The notes: a model not told the origin generated them from the letters alone. Numbered from the stretch's first letter, positions 50,431 to 59,105 are shown. The stretch: DNA of 64,000 nucleotides from Campylobacter fetus subsp. fetus (GCF_900475935.1 NZ_LS483431.1:1612001-1676000); one strand, 5' to 3'. Numbers and translations: made by a program.

Positions 50431-50481
50431 TTATTTGCTTTTAAAAGCGTTTTCATTGCATTTTAGTGTGATACTTTGCAT
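50431..50481 (-). pseudogene. Remnant of a second antitoxin gene (first codons only)
   Basis: Reads MQSITLKCNENAFKSK then stop. The first seven residues and the DNA before them match the intact antitoxin gene; divergence and small deletions then break the frame. The upstream 40 bases (CTTACCTTTTTACTTTTTTA and onward) are almost the same as at 49939-49975. Confidence 0.7.
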
Positions 50482-50542
50482 ATGCTTACCTTTTTACTTT
50501 TTTATGCGTGTATGATAGCGTAATAAGCTAAAAAAGATTGTC

Positions 50543-50573
50543 TAGTTTTAGCCTTTAGCGGTTTAGCAAGTAA
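50543..50573. repeat. 31-bp direct repeat, copy 1
   Basis: Starts TAGTTTTAGCC and ends GCAAGTAA; identical to 51476-51506. Both copies follow a TTTTTTATGCGTGTATRATA-like block. Confidence 0.8.
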
Positions 50574-50836
50574 AATAGTACACTTTGAAAAATCATTAAG
50601 TTATTCAAATAGCCTATTTACCGTATTTAGTTAAATACGACTAAGTTGCAAACTGTCCTTTTTTCAAAAATAATTTTCAATGTTAGAAAGGGGGTGCGGC
50701 TTAGGCGACCCCCGTATGAAATGATATTTTTGCCAGTACCTTTACTTTTTTATTGAAAGATACTTTGATTTAAATAGGGCAATGATGTAGTCTTAGCCGA
50801 AAATTTGTCCGACTTAAAGAGCAATTCACTATCGTG
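50574..50836. other. Non-coding stretch with a GC-rich hairpin
   Basis: The only feature seen is GGGGGT - 12 bases - ACCCCC (50690-50713), striking in AT-rich DNA. No convincing gene. Confidence 0.4.
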
Positions 50837-50953
50837 CTATCTAAACACTATCCAGCTTACAAGCCACCCAAATACTAAAAACGGGAATAGTATTACAACA
50901 AGATTAAAAACCGAATAGAATAAGTTAAATAAGTCTATTAAAACGGCTATCAT
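50837..50953 (-). CDS. 38-residue membrane peptide
   Basis: ATG preceded by AAGGGACACAA. The peptide is one long hydrophobic stretch (LFNLFYSVFNLVVILFPFLV) with Trp residues near the end and a terminal Arg. It resembles small phage or plasmid membrane proteins (holin-like or type I toxin-like), without a family match. Confidence 0.4.
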   Translation of the reverse strand: MIAVLIDLFNLFYSVFNLVVILFPFLVFGWLVSWIVFR

Positions 50954-51030
50954 TTGTGTCCCTTAGTTATTATTTTAGTATCTTAGCATTTAGGGGGTAT
51001 TTTGTCAAATAATATGTTGTCACTCCCCCC

Positions 51031-51103
51031 TGTCATTTTTAACATCTCTAGCCCTGTCATTTTTGCAATGGCTAGGGCTGTCATTTTTGCCGAAATATGT
51101 CAT
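51031..51103. repeat. Iteron-like array, 24-bp period
   Basis: TGTCATTTTT occurs at 51031, 51055 and 51079, exactly 24 bases apart, each preceded by CC(C)/GGC and two followed by a CTAG at the same offset. A shorter TGTCAT follows at 51098. Regular iterons next to a replication-initiator-like gene suggest a replication origin. Confidence 0.6.
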
Positions 51104-51475
51104 CATATTACTATTATTTAGTTCTAACCTTAAGAGATTTTTGCTAAAGAATTGAGAGAGTTTTAAGGCTTTTTAGCAGGTCCATTAGGGGAGCGATTTC
51201 TTAAAGTGGAAGTTGCGAAGTAGTCGCGACTATGTAGTGCCCTTTGTTTGGTAAGGTTTTGAGCTGTTTTATTTCATTAAGATATTTTCATCGCTAGGAA
51301 CTTCGGGGAATCATGTAAAGGGTCCTCTTTTTTTCAATTCTTAAACGCCATTATTTTGAAAACTCAAATCATAATATACGTTTTAAGCTTAAACAAGAAA
51401 TTAGCGAGATATCAACCGGTTGATTTTAACACATTGATTTTTTTATGCGTGTATAATAAGCGTAATAAGCTTGAT
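51104..51475. other. Gene-free segment with palindromes, possibly origin or structured RNA
   Basis: Contains the perfect palindromes TAGTCGCGACTA (51221-51232) and ATCAACCGGTTGAT (51411-51424), and a GC-richer stretch ending in a seven-T run near 51338. No coding frame with a ribosome site. Fits a control region of replication or a small RNA; neither is proven. Confidence 0.4.
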
Positions 51476-51506
51476 TAGTTTTAGCCTTTAGCGGTTTAGC
51501 AAGTAA
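51476..51506. repeat. 31-bp direct repeat, copy 2
   Basis: Identical to 50543-50573; sits directly after the end of the replication-like gene. Confidence 0.8.
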
Positions 51507-51512
51507 GATTGT

Positions 51513-52291
51513 TTATTTATAAGGTCTGCTAAGTCTTATTAGCGGTCTATTGGTAGCTAGTTTGATAATATCATCAAAGTCTTGCGTGGCTTGTTGTAAC
51601 TGTTCGGCTAAGCGTTCTTTTGGGTTTTTAGGGTCTATGACTCTATTACGTACGGAGTAATTTCTTATTATCGCCTTAGCTTCTATCCTGTGTAATGGTT
51701 CTCTCAAACCGTTTTTTAAAGCTTTATCATAAATACATATGTGCGGTATCGAGTAGATACCAGTATCGTTTACGTAATGAGTTGTTTCTTGGTAGGTTTC
51801 TAGTGTGAAAATCGATTTAAGAGCTGCCACATTAAAAGGTTCTTGTCTATCAAAACATAAATCAACACTTGAAACATTATTTACTAAGTCTAAAAGGCTG
51901 TCTATAAGCTTAACATTTGGTGCGCAATGATGATACTGTTTTAAACCGTAAATCACTAAAGTGGCTTTTGTTTTGCTTTTATCTAACGGCTTTTTGTAGT
52001 AATAGTAAATGCGTTCAAATGCGTGTCCATTGCCTAATTGATAAACTGTTTTAATTCATCTTTATGCAGATACTTTTTTAGTTTAACATAGTCGTAATTG
52101 CTCTTTTTTAGCTTATACCATTTTAGATTAAATGTAACGGGTAGGTTTAAAAATACGTTTATTTTAGTATCTGATTTTATAGGAGTTGTACGATTAAAAT
52201 CAGCTCTTATTGTATCAACGGCTAAACGTAAATTTGGATTATTTTTGTTGTGAGTTGCTAGAATCTGGTTTATTTGTGATAAAATACTCAT
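51513..52291 (-). pseudogene. Replication-initiator-like gene split by a frameshift
   Basis: The first 85 codons (MSILSQINQILATHNKNNPN and on, ending KDELKQFIN) run into a stop; the -1 frame then continues TVYQLGNGHAFERIYYYYKK and on to LIRLSRPYK. The joint is at an AAAA run near 52050; one more A would fuse the halves into about 259 residues. The second half has features of plasmid/phage Rep proteins (DLCFDRQEPF; IPHICIYDKALKNG; LHRIEAKAI). Family assignment is tentative. Nearby iterons support a replication role. A programmed slip is possible but no strong signal is seen. Confidence 0.5.
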
Positions 52292-52373
52292 TCATATTCT
52301 TTTAAGGCGGTTTAGTTTTGTTGCTCTAACCGCCTTTTTTGTTTTTATTATTCAGCTTGATGAGATTATTTTG

Positions 52374-52625
52374 TTAAAACCTCATCAAGTTTTTACTTTT
52401 GCCGCATTTGGAAAGATAATCTCTGGCCTTTTGTTTTTGCTCATTATCTTTAAAATATGCTACTTTAAAATTACCTTCTTTGCTTTTAACTCTCGTAACT
52501 AATCTCATACTCTCTAATATTACAAAATATTGGTTAGCATTAGATATTTTAAAATCTGTTGCCGTTACTGGCTCACCAGTATTCAGCATAACAGATAGAA
52601 TCTCATAGATATGTTTAGTTTTCAT
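52374..52625 (-). CDS. Small winged-helix-like protein
   Basis: 83 residues: MKTKHIYEILSVMLNTGEPV, then TATDFKISNANQYFVILESMRLV followed by a basic wing (TRVKSKEGNFKVAYF) and a helical tail. The pattern resembles a compact winged-helix DNA-binding protein; no family identified. Start overlaps the stop of the AlpA-like gene by one base. Confidence 0.55.
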   Translation of the reverse strand: MKTKHIYEILSVMLNTGEPVTATDFKISNANQYFVILESMRLVTRVKSKEGNFKVAYFKDNEQKQKARDYLSKCGKSKNLMRF

Positions 52626-52840
52626 TAATTCCCTTTATTTATTAGATTAGCCAACACGGCGTCCACTTCTTTTGATGGATAAAGTACTTTTTTACCTACT
52701 TTAAGAAACGGGAAATACTCTGCTTTAAAATTGCCGTATTCATCGTATTTAAAGCTATCCATTCTAAGATGAGCTAAATGCGATACGCTGATACCTGTTA
52801 AGTCTGACAACTCTTTTGGGGTGTAAAATTGTTTTACCAT
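52625..52840 (-). CDS. AlpA/excisionase-like HTH protein
   Basis: 71 residues with the helix-turn-helix YTPKELSDLTGISVSHLAHLR and a wing with KVGKKVLYPSKEVDAVLA, the usual form of helix_turn_helix_17 / AlpA proteins encoded next to P4-type integrases. Probably controls excision or the downstream genes. Ends with the next gene's start; 10 bases after the integrase. Confidence 0.75.
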   Translation of the reverse strand: MVKQFYTPKELSDLTGISVSHLAHLRMDSFKYDEYGNFKAEYFPFLKVGKKVLYPSKEVDAVLANLINKGN

Positions 52841-52850
52841 ATTAATCCTT

Positions 52851-54089
52851 TTAATTAAATTTAGCTATTTGTAACGGTTCTAAATCATTGATAAAATTAG
52901 AATACCATTCATAAGCCATTAATTGCTGTTCTAGTTTAAAACTTCTATCGTAAGCACTTGCTACTTTGCCCTTTATCGTTGTCGTGCTGTGTGCTAAACA
53001 TAGCTCTATTAACTCGCTACTTAGATTATGCTTGTGTTCGTTTTCTGCCATTATCGTACTAAATGTAGCTCTAAAGCCGTGTGTAGAGTGCTTACCTTTG
53101 TAGCCCATATCGTTTAAAGCTTGAAGCATAGTGCAGTCGCTCATTATTCCTTTATTATTTACCATACCAAAAACGTACTCATTTACTCTAAATGTTTTTT
53201 GAGATTCTATTATCTCTAAGGCTTGAGAACTTAGAGCGGTTAAATGTGTTCGTTTCATTTTCATAATTTCAGAACTAAACCGTATAAAAGTAATGCCGTT
53301 TTTTACTTCGATATTGCTCCATTTTAAATTTAGTATTTGGTTTTGTCTTTGAGCTGTAAGCATAGTAAAAAATAGTGCGTTTTTAACAGTAGGATTCTTA
53401 TACGTATTTATACTGCGTATAAGCTCTTTTATCTCTTCTGGTTCGATTATGGCTAAACGTGGCTTACTAACTCTTTGTTGATTGTAAAAAACCGATGTGG
53501 TAGGCGTTGGGTTTGCTTCTATCACGCCTAAAGATAATGAGTACTTAAATATTCCATTTATTACCATTTTTACACGTTCGGCGGTTTCTCTTGTGAATTT
53601 TGCTTCGATATTTAGCAGTAAGTCAACTATGCTTTTATAACTTATTTTGTTGATTGGTTTATCGCCTAAAGTCTCTTTTATGTAGTTTTTATAACGCCCT
53701 TGCTCTTTCTCGGCTGTTTTAATCGCTATTTTGTTACTTCTATTTTTAAAGTACTCATTTGCTAATTTATCAAAATTAGGGCTGATACTTTCTTTGGCTT
53801 TTTGTATAAGCTCTTGTTGAAGTATCCTGACTTTATGTCTGGCTTTGTTTAGGCTGGTATCTGGATAGACCATTTCTTGATTGTACTCATCTGTAATGGA
53901 GTGAAAATTAGCATTAATCTTTATTTTGTATTTCTTTATACTACTGCCTTTTAAGTTTGGTTTGTAGATAAACAAGTAAAGATTAGCAACCCCACCTAAT
54001 GCGTATTTACTAAATTTACCTCCTTTATACTCTAGCTTTTTAACGTCGCTATCTTTTAATGGCGTCGTTTGTCTTATCGTTGTTGTCAT
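52851..54089 (-). CDS. int: Tyrosine recombinase (P4-type integrase)
   Basis: 412 residues from the ATG preceded by AAAGGAGTGCG. The longer open frame upstream lies within a 101-bp repeat and is not coding. N-terminal arm-binding-like domain, central core-binding domain (FDKLANEYFKNRSNK; NKISYKSIVDLLLN), and catalytic domain with Arg248 (TAQRQNQ), His337-x-x-Arg340 (HGFR), His367 (LAHS) and nucleophile Tyr380 (SAYDRS). All catalytic residues are present, so it should be active. It recombines the tRNA-Val 3' end. Confidence 0.92.
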   Translation of the reverse strand: MTTTIRQTTPLKDSDVKKLEYKGGKFSKYALGGVANLYLFIYKPNLKGSSIKKYKIKINANFHSITDEYNQEMVYPDTSLNKARHKVRILQQELIQKAKESISPNFDKLANEYFKNRSNKIAIKTAEKEQGRYKNYIKETLGDKPINKISYKSIVDLLLNIEAKFTRETAERVKMVINGIFKYSLSLGVIEANPTPTTSVFYNQQRVSKPRLAIIEPEEIKELIRSINTYKNPTVKNALFFTMLTAQRQNQILNLKWSNIEVKNGITFIRFSSEIMKMKRTHLTALSSQALEIIESQKTFRVNEYVFGMVNNKGIMSDCTMLQALNDMGYKGKHSTHGFRATFSTIMAENEHKHNLSSELIELCLAHSTTTIKGKVASAYDRSFKLEQQLMAYEWYSNFINDLEPLQIAKFN

Positions 54090-54112
54090 CGCACTCCTTT
54101 TTTTAATCCCTA

Positions 54113-54213
54113 AACTTTCAAAAGCGTTGTTTTGGTGCTTTGCGGAGATATTTGGTAACCCTATTGCAAAAACACTAGGTAACCCCTTAGGTAACCCTTT
54201 AAGAGCTGCCATT
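54113..54213. repeat. 101-bp direct repeat, copy A (upstream of integrase)
   Basis: Matches 54529-54629 at 100 of 101 positions. It contains three GGTAACCC units and lies between the integrase ribosome site and the 75-residue gene. Confidence 0.9.
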
Positions 54214-54220
54214 GATTGGT

Positions 54221-54448
54221 CTAATCTTTGGTAACTAAATCATCTAAATCCTTGCTAATTTTTGTTAAAATATCATCTATTATCAAATTTACCGCTGATA
54301 TTTGGTCACTGTTTGGTACGCTATGATGTAACGTATCTATAAAACTGAATAATAAATACCCTAAGCCTAAAATATCACTTTGTAATTGTTCGTGCTCTAG
54401 AATATCGATACCATTAATAAACTCTTTTTTTTCTACTGCCTTACTCAT
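54221..54448 (-). CDS. Hypothetical protein of the element (75 residues)
   Basis: MSKAVEKKEFINGIDILEHE, then a helical protein (LLFSFIDTLHHSV; LIIDDILTKISKDLDDLV). No family. It is framed by the two 101-bp repeats and lies upstream of int in the same direction. An AAAGGGTTAC ribosome site precedes the ATG. Composition is acidic; a regulatory or anti-repressor role is only a guess. Confidence 0.55.
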   Translation of the reverse strand: MSKAVEKKEFINGIDILEHEQLQSDILGLGYLLFSFIDTLHHSVPNSDQISAVNLIIDDILTKISKDLDDLVTKD

Positions 54449-54528
54449 TGTAACCCTTTAAATTAATTTTATTGATTTTAGTAGATTTTTTATCGCAGCT
54501 ACTAGCAAACTGATATTTTTCATTTCTC

Positions 54529-54629
54529 AACTTTCAAAAGCGTTGTTTTGGTGCTTTGCGGAGATATTTGGTAACCCCATTGCAAAAACACTAGGTAACC
54601 CCTTAGGTAACCCTTTAAGAGCTGCCATT
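54529..54629. repeat. 101-bp direct repeat, copy B
   Basis: Second copy, 110 bases from the att site in tRNA-Val. It differs from copy A by one C/T. Confidence 0.9.
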
Positions 54630-54738
54630 TGCATAAAAAACTAAGAAAATGTAAGCATTCTCAAGAATGGCAAAAGCCTTTCAAACGTTGCAAATAAGTA
54701 CTTCTGAGAACTGTAAGGAAATATTAAGAATAACTTAG

Positions 54739-54753
54739 TGGTGGCTCTAACTG
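54739..54753. repeat. att site, copy within tRNA-Val
   Basis: The 3' terminal 15 bases of tRNA-Val, TGGTGGCTCTAACTG on the + strand, matching the distal copy at the left end of the element. Confidence 0.85.
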
Positions 54754-54814
54754 GACTCGAACCAGTGACCCCCACCATGTCAAGGTGATGCTCTACCAAC
54801 TGAGCTATAGAACC
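54739..54814 (-). tRNA. tRNA-Val (anticodon GAC)
   Basis: Anticodon loop TTGACAT between CACC and GGTG arms; T loop GGTTCGAGTCC; acceptor GGTTCTA pairs with TAGAGCC (one wobble); CCA encoded. Intact despite integration, the usual outcome. Confidence 0.96.
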
Positions 54815-54884
54815 AAAAGAGTTTGGATTATATAAAAATATCGCTTAAATTTGGGTAAAACCCAAATTTAAATCAAATGCACCT

Positions 54885-55328
54885 TTATAATTGCACCTTT
54901 ATAATCATAGCGTATAGAATGATAAACATTATTATTGTCGGCACTTCATTATACATTCTAAAAAACTTTCCGCTTTTTGTACAGCGGTTATTCTTAAACT
55001 GTTTTAAATAGTACCCCAAGCTAAAATGATACGCAACTAAGATAATCACACAAAGCAATTTCATATGAAAATACCCTTGTTTCATAAGCTCCGGTTTTTC
55101 AAAAATCAGTATCGAAAGACCACTTAAAATGGTAATTATCATAGCTATCCAGCCTATACCGTTGTAAAGCTTACTTTCTTGAATTTTTACTACATCGACA
55201 AATCCATGATTTTGTATGTGTTCTGCGTGATAAACATAAAGTCGTGGCTGATAAAATAGCATCGCCATCCAAGAGATAAACGCAGCATAGTGCAGCCATT
55301 TGACCCATAAATAAGCTTCATAGCTCAT
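54885..55328 (-). CDS. hemJ: Protoporphyrinogen IX oxidase HemJ
   Basis: 147 residues with four to five membrane helices. The N-terminal motif YLWVKWLHYAAFISWMAMLFYQPRL holds the conserved His and Arg region, and GYFHMKLLCVIILVAYHFSLGYY the second His and Lys, as in HemJ/UPF0093. Converts protoporphyrinogen to protoporphyrin in heme synthesis. C. jejuni has a like gene (Cj0362, from memory). Confidence 0.86.
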   Translation of the reverse strand: MSYEAYLWVKWLHYAAFISWMAMLFYQPRLYVYHAEHIQNHGFVDVVKIQESKLYNGIGWIAMIITILSGLSILIFEKPELMKQGYFHMKLLCVIILVAYHFSLGYYLKQFKNNRCTKSGKFFRMYNEVPTIIMFIILYAMIIKVQL

Positions 55329-55391
55329 TTTGTAACTCCTTAATAAAATTTTTCCGTTAGTTTACCATATAAATTCAAATAATATTAAATC

Positions 55392-55754
55392 TTAGCCTAA
55401 AATTTCATCTTTACGCCTGAGATACTCATCGTAACTCATAGCGCCGTTCTTATACAATTCATATAGTTTTTCTACGTTTTTTAATTTATGAGAATCGCTA
55501 ATGCTTTTTTCTATACAATTAACTGAATTTAATTTTTCTACCCAATTAGAGGTAAAAAACAGATCTGCAAGCCACCAAATTCCCCAAATAGCAAGAAATA
55601 TATATCCAACTAAAAATATAGCGGTTAAACTTCCGATCCAAAATAGCAATAATTGCAACAATCCGCTCAAAAATTTGCCGCAATATATCCTATGAGCACC
55701 AAAACCGCCTAGAAAAAACCAGAGCGCATACGCTATATAAATATTTCTTTGCAT
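55392..55754 (-). CDS. TM2-domain protein with C-terminal SHOCT-like motif
   Basis: 120 residues. TM2 core: ALWFFLGGFGAHRIYCGKFLSG and a second helix ending IWGIWWLADLF. The C-terminal 26 residues (LYELYKNGAMSYDEYLRRKDEIL) form the short SHOCT helix pair. Function is unknown. Overlaps lspA by one base. A second TM2 gene near 44.3 kb is broken. Confidence 0.8.
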   Translation of the reverse strand: MQRNIYIAYALWFFLGGFGAHRIYCGKFLSGLLQLLLFWIGSLTAIFLVGYIFLAIWGIWWLADLFFTSNWVEKLNSVNCIEKSISDSHKLKNVEKLYELYKNGAMSYDEYLRRKDEILG

Positions 55755-56197
55755 TACTTTTTCCTATGCATAAAACTCTGAATCAAAATAATCAAAATCG
55801 CCAGATCTATCATCATATCGGCAAAGTTAAATACGGCAAAGTTAAACCATTTATGCCAAAAAATATAGTCAACCACACCGCCATGCACAAATCGATCAAG
55901 TATATTTGAGCAGCCTCCGCCAAGAAGCAGACCAAATGCCGCGGGATGGGATTTTAAAAGTTCTTTTTGTCCAAAAAGATAGCCCAAAAGGACAGCGATG
56001 AGAGCTAACTGGATGTATTTTAAATTTGTTCCCAAAAACTCAAACATAGAAAATGCCACACCTTTATTAAAGACCAAAACAAGATCTATAAACTCGCCTT
56101 TATATCTAAATCCGTTTAAAAATATCCATTTTATAATCTGATCAACGGCAAATATAGCTGCAAAATATGATAAAAATTTAAAAATTACCTTACTCAT
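55754..56197 (-). CDS. lspA: Lipoprotein signal peptidase
   Basis: 147 residues with four helices. Aspartic active-site motifs [15 protein letters not shown] and FNFADMMID carry the catalytic Asp pair. It processes the lipoproteins encoded nearby. Overlaps glmM by 8 bases. Confidence 0.95.
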   Translation of the reverse strand: MSKVIFKFLSYFAAIFAVDQIIKWIFLNGFRYKGEFIDLVLVFNKGVAFSMFEFLGTNLKYIQLALIAVLLGYLFGQKELLKSHPAAFGLLLGGGCSNILDRFVHGGVVDYIFWHKWFNFAVFNFADMMIDLAILIILIQSFMHRKK

Positions 56198-57530
56198 TTA
56201 ATGCTTTTATAAAGAATTTTTCTACTTCAGCTATCTTTTTAGTTACCAATGCTTCGTCTTTTCCCTCAAGCAAAAGTCTTATAACGTTTTCAGTCCCAGA
56301 ATATCTAAAAAGAGTGCGAATTCCTAGTTTTTTAAGCTCGTCTTCAAGTTCTTTTAAGCCTTTAAGCTCATCAAGAGGTCTCTTTTCTATAATTTTCAAA
56401 TTTGAAAGTTTTTGTGGATATGCTTTAATACTCCCGAATATCTCGCTGGCTTTTTTATTTTTAGCTAAGAGACAAGCGCTTACTTGCAAAGCTGAAACAA
56501 GTCCGTCGCCGGTCTTTGAAAAATCGCTAAATATGATGTGTCCGCTCTGCTCACCGCCGAAATTTATGCCGTTTTCTTTCATCATTTCAAGAACGAATTT
56601 ATCTCCGACGTTTGAACGAAGAAGCTTAATTTTGTGTTTTGCAAGATAGTCGTCAAGTGCGGCATTACTCATCACGGTGGCTACTATCTCCTTTTTATCA
56701 AGCATCTTATTTTCATCAAGATAAGTAGCCAAAACGCCGAGCAAAGCGTCTCCATCGACAACTTTTGCATTTTCATCGACAACCACAAGTCTATCGGCAT
56801 CACCGTCAAAAGCAAATCCTATATCGGCTCTTAATCTTTTAACTTCTTTTGCCAAATTTTCAGGATGCAAAGCACCGCAGCCATCATTTATATTTCCGCC
56901 GTTTGGTTCATCGTTTAAAACTATTGTCTCTGCTCCAAGCTCGCTAAATACGGTCGGAGCGACTTTATAAACTGCGCCGTTTGCAACGTCCAAAACAACT
57001 CTTAAACCTTTTAAAGTAAGACTTTTAGGGAATGAGTTTTTGATATGAACTATGTATCTGCCTATAACATCGTCAATTCTTTTTGACTGACCGATTTCGA
57101 GACCTATTTTTTGATTGTTTTCTATTATTTCATTATGAAAAAATATATTTTCTATGGCTTGTTCAGCCTCTACGCTTAGCTTATTTCCGAAACTATCAAA
57201 AAATTTGATACCGTTATCATCAAATGGATTATGACTGGCGCTTATCATTATGCCGGCGTCACAGCGCATATCTTCAGTCAAAAATGCTATCGCTGGAGTC
57301 GGCATAGGACCTATTTGTATAACATTATATCCAACTGCGGTAAGTCCGGCTACTATCGCGGTTTCGATCATATATCCGCTTTTTCTGGTATCTTTTCCGA
57401 CTAAAATTTTATTTGTAATTGAGTTTTTACGAAAGTAAATTCCAGCAGCCATCGCTAGTCTCATCGCAGTCATCGCGTTTAGCTTCTCTCCGGCTCTGCC
57501 TCTAACTCCATCAGTTCCAAAAAGCTTCAT
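56190..57530 (-). CDS. glmM: Phosphoglucosamine mutase
   Basis: 446 residues. Makes glucosamine-1-phosphate for cell wall and LPS. Active serine in [16 protein letters not shown], metal loop FDGDADRLV, sugar loop GGEQSGHI and phosphate loop [11 protein letters not shown]. Complete. Confidence 0.96.
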   Translation of the reverse strand: MKLFGTDGVRGRAGEKLNAMTAMRLAMAAGIYFRKNSITNKILVGKDTRKSGYMIETAIVAGLTAVGYNVIQIGPMPTPAIAFLTEDMRCDAGIMISASHNPFDDNGIKFFDSFGNKLSVEAEQAIENIFFHNEIIENNQKIGLEIGQSKRIDDVIGRYIVHIKNSFPKSLTLKGLRVVLDVANGAVYKVAPTVFSELGAETIVLNDEPNGGNINDGCGALHPENLAKEVKRLRADIGFAFDGDADRLVVVDENAKVVDGDALLGVLATYLDENKMLDKKEIVATVMSNAALDDYLAKHKIKLLRSNVGDKFVLEMMKENGINFGGEQSGHIIFSDFSKTGDGLVSALQVSACLLAKNKKASEIFGSIKAYPQKLSNLKIIEKRPLDELKGLKELEDELKKLGIRTLFRYSGTENVIRLLLEGKDEALVTKKIAEVEKFFIKALNE

Positions 57531-57697
57531 TTTTGCCTTCTTTTTTTAAATTTAACTAGCTATTTTATCAAAAACAATATTAAATTTGCATATGAAATAC
57601 AATTCTAAATTTAAAAACGGAAAATAATTACATTAAAAAACAGAATGAGAATGATTAAATTTGACTTAAATTCAGATTTATTTAATTATCTTTAGGA

Positions 57698-57703
57698 TAT
57701 AAT
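57698..57703 (+). promoter_or_regulatory. Likely -10 box (TATAAT) of rpsT
   Basis: TATAAT preceded by TTTAGGA, 31 bases before the rpsT start. The adjacent AAAAAAAGGTAAG is the ribosome site. Confidence 0.55.
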
Positions 57704-57734
57704 CACCGACTAAAATTATAAAAAAAGGTAAGTT

Positions 57735-58001
57735 ATGGCAAACCACAAATCTGCTGAAAAAAGAGCAAGACAAACTATAAAAAGAACCGAGAGAAATAGA
57801 TTTTACCGTACAAGACTTAAGAATTTAACCAAAGCGGTAAGAGTTGCAGTAGCAAGCGGCGACAAAGACGCTGCATTAGTAGCTTTAAAAGATGCAAATA
57901 AAAACTTCCATAGCTTTGTAAGCAAAGGATTCCTTAAAAAAGAGACCGCTTCTAGAAAAGTTAGCCGCTTAGCAAAACTTGTTAGTACTTTAGCTGCATA
58001 A
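57735..58001 (+). CDS. rpsT: 30S ribosomal protein S20
   Basis: 88 residues, highly basic: [20 protein letters not shown] at the start and [12 protein letters not shown] at the end. Followed by prfA after 11 bases, a conserved pair in Campylobacter. Confidence 0.96.
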   Translation: MANHKSAEKRARQTIKRTERNRFYRTRLKNLTKAVRVAVASGDKDAALVALKDANKNFHSFVSKGFLKKETASRKVSRLAKLVSTLAA

Positions 58002-58012
58002 TTTAAATTTAA

Positions 58013-59080
58013 ATGTTAGCTGACAAACTACGTCCATTTATAGATCGCTACAATGAGTTAAACTCTATTCTTAGCGATCCAGAAGTCATAAACGATATAT
58101 CTCGTATGACTAAACTCTCAAAAGAGCAAAGAAACTTAGAATCCATAAAAGACGCTACTCAAAGATACTTAAGTATCTTAAACGGTATAGAAGAAAATAA
58201 AACTCTACTTGAAGATCCAGAACTAGGCGAACTAGCTAAAGATGAGCTAAAAGCGCTAGAAACAGAGCTTCCGAAACTAGAAGAAGAGATAAAACTTCTG
58301 CTTCTTCCAAAAGATCCAAACGATGAAAAAAATATCTTTTTAGAGCTACGCGCCGGTACAGGAGGCGATGAAGCTGCCTTATTTGTAGGAGACTTAGCTA
58401 CTGCGTATATAAGATATACCGAAGAGCGAGGCTATAAATACGAGATAGTAAGTTCAAGTGAAGGAAGTGCAGGCGGATATAAAGAGCTGATTTTACTCAT
58501 AAAAGGCGAAGGTGCTTACTCAAGACTTAAGTATGAAGGCGGAACTCACAGAGTTCAAAGGGTGCCAGAAACAGAAAGTCAAGGTAGAGTGCACACTTCG
58601 GCTATCACAGTAGCCATCATGCCAGAAGTAGAAGATAGCGAGATAGATATAAATCCAAACGATCTTAAAATAGACGTTATGAGAAGCTCGGGTCATGGCG
58701 GACAGTCGGTAAATACCACAGACAGTGCCGTGCGCGTAACTCACATACCAACAGGCTTAGTCGTAGTCAATCAAGACGGTAAAAGCCAACACAAAAACAA
58801 AGACGCCGCTATAAAGGTCTTAAAAGCTAGGCTTTACGATATGCAAGAGCGCGAACGCAGAGAAAAAGAAAGCAAAGAGAGAAAAGATCAAGTCGGCACC
58901 GGAGATAGAAGCGGTCGTATCCGCACGTACAATTACCCACAAAACCGCATCAGCGATCACCGCATAAATCTCACTCTTTATAGGCTAGATGCGATTATGG
59001 CAGCAGGACTTTTTGATGAGATCATAGACCCGCTCATCGCGCACTACCAAGCAGAAGCCATAGCAAACGCCGGACTATAA
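58013..59080 (+). CDS. prfA: Peptide chain release factor 1
   Basis: 355 residues. GGQ motif in [29 protein letters not shown] and [15 protein letters not shown] (with the tripeptide region upstream) identify RF1. Terminates at UAA and UAG. Confidence 0.95.
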
Positions 59081-59105
59081 ATTAACTATTTTTAAAATAA
59101 ATATT

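Larger units (their letters stand above)
48758..54753. mobile_element. Integrated element of about 6 kb in the tRNA-Val gene
   Basis: Bounded by a 15-bp direct repeat of the tRNA-Val 3' end. At the right end the tRNA is intact with the integrase gene pointing away from it; the left copy is an isolated fragment. Content: integrase, AlpA-like HTH, a second small DNA-binding-like protein, a frameshifted replication-initiator-like gene, iteron-like repeats, a hypothetical protein, a toxin-antitoxin pair and several tiny ORFs. There are no structural phage or conjugation genes. It may be a plasmid-derived or satellite-type integrative element, partly decayed. Confidence 0.8.

Noticed and set aside
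50690-50713. G5 tract as a phase-variable switch
   Set aside because: The tract is short and not inside or before any credible gene; it belongs to a GGGGGT/ACCCCC hairpin.
52034-52060. Programmed -1 frameshift signal at the Rep-like joint
   Set aside because: The heptamer around TTAAAAC does not fit the usual X-XXY-YYZ slip pattern and no downstream stem is evident; a simple deletion is more likely.
54090-54212. 41-codon N-terminal extension of the integrase
   Set aside because: It is made from the 101-bp repeat, which also occurs elsewhere; the internal ATG has a far better ribosome site.
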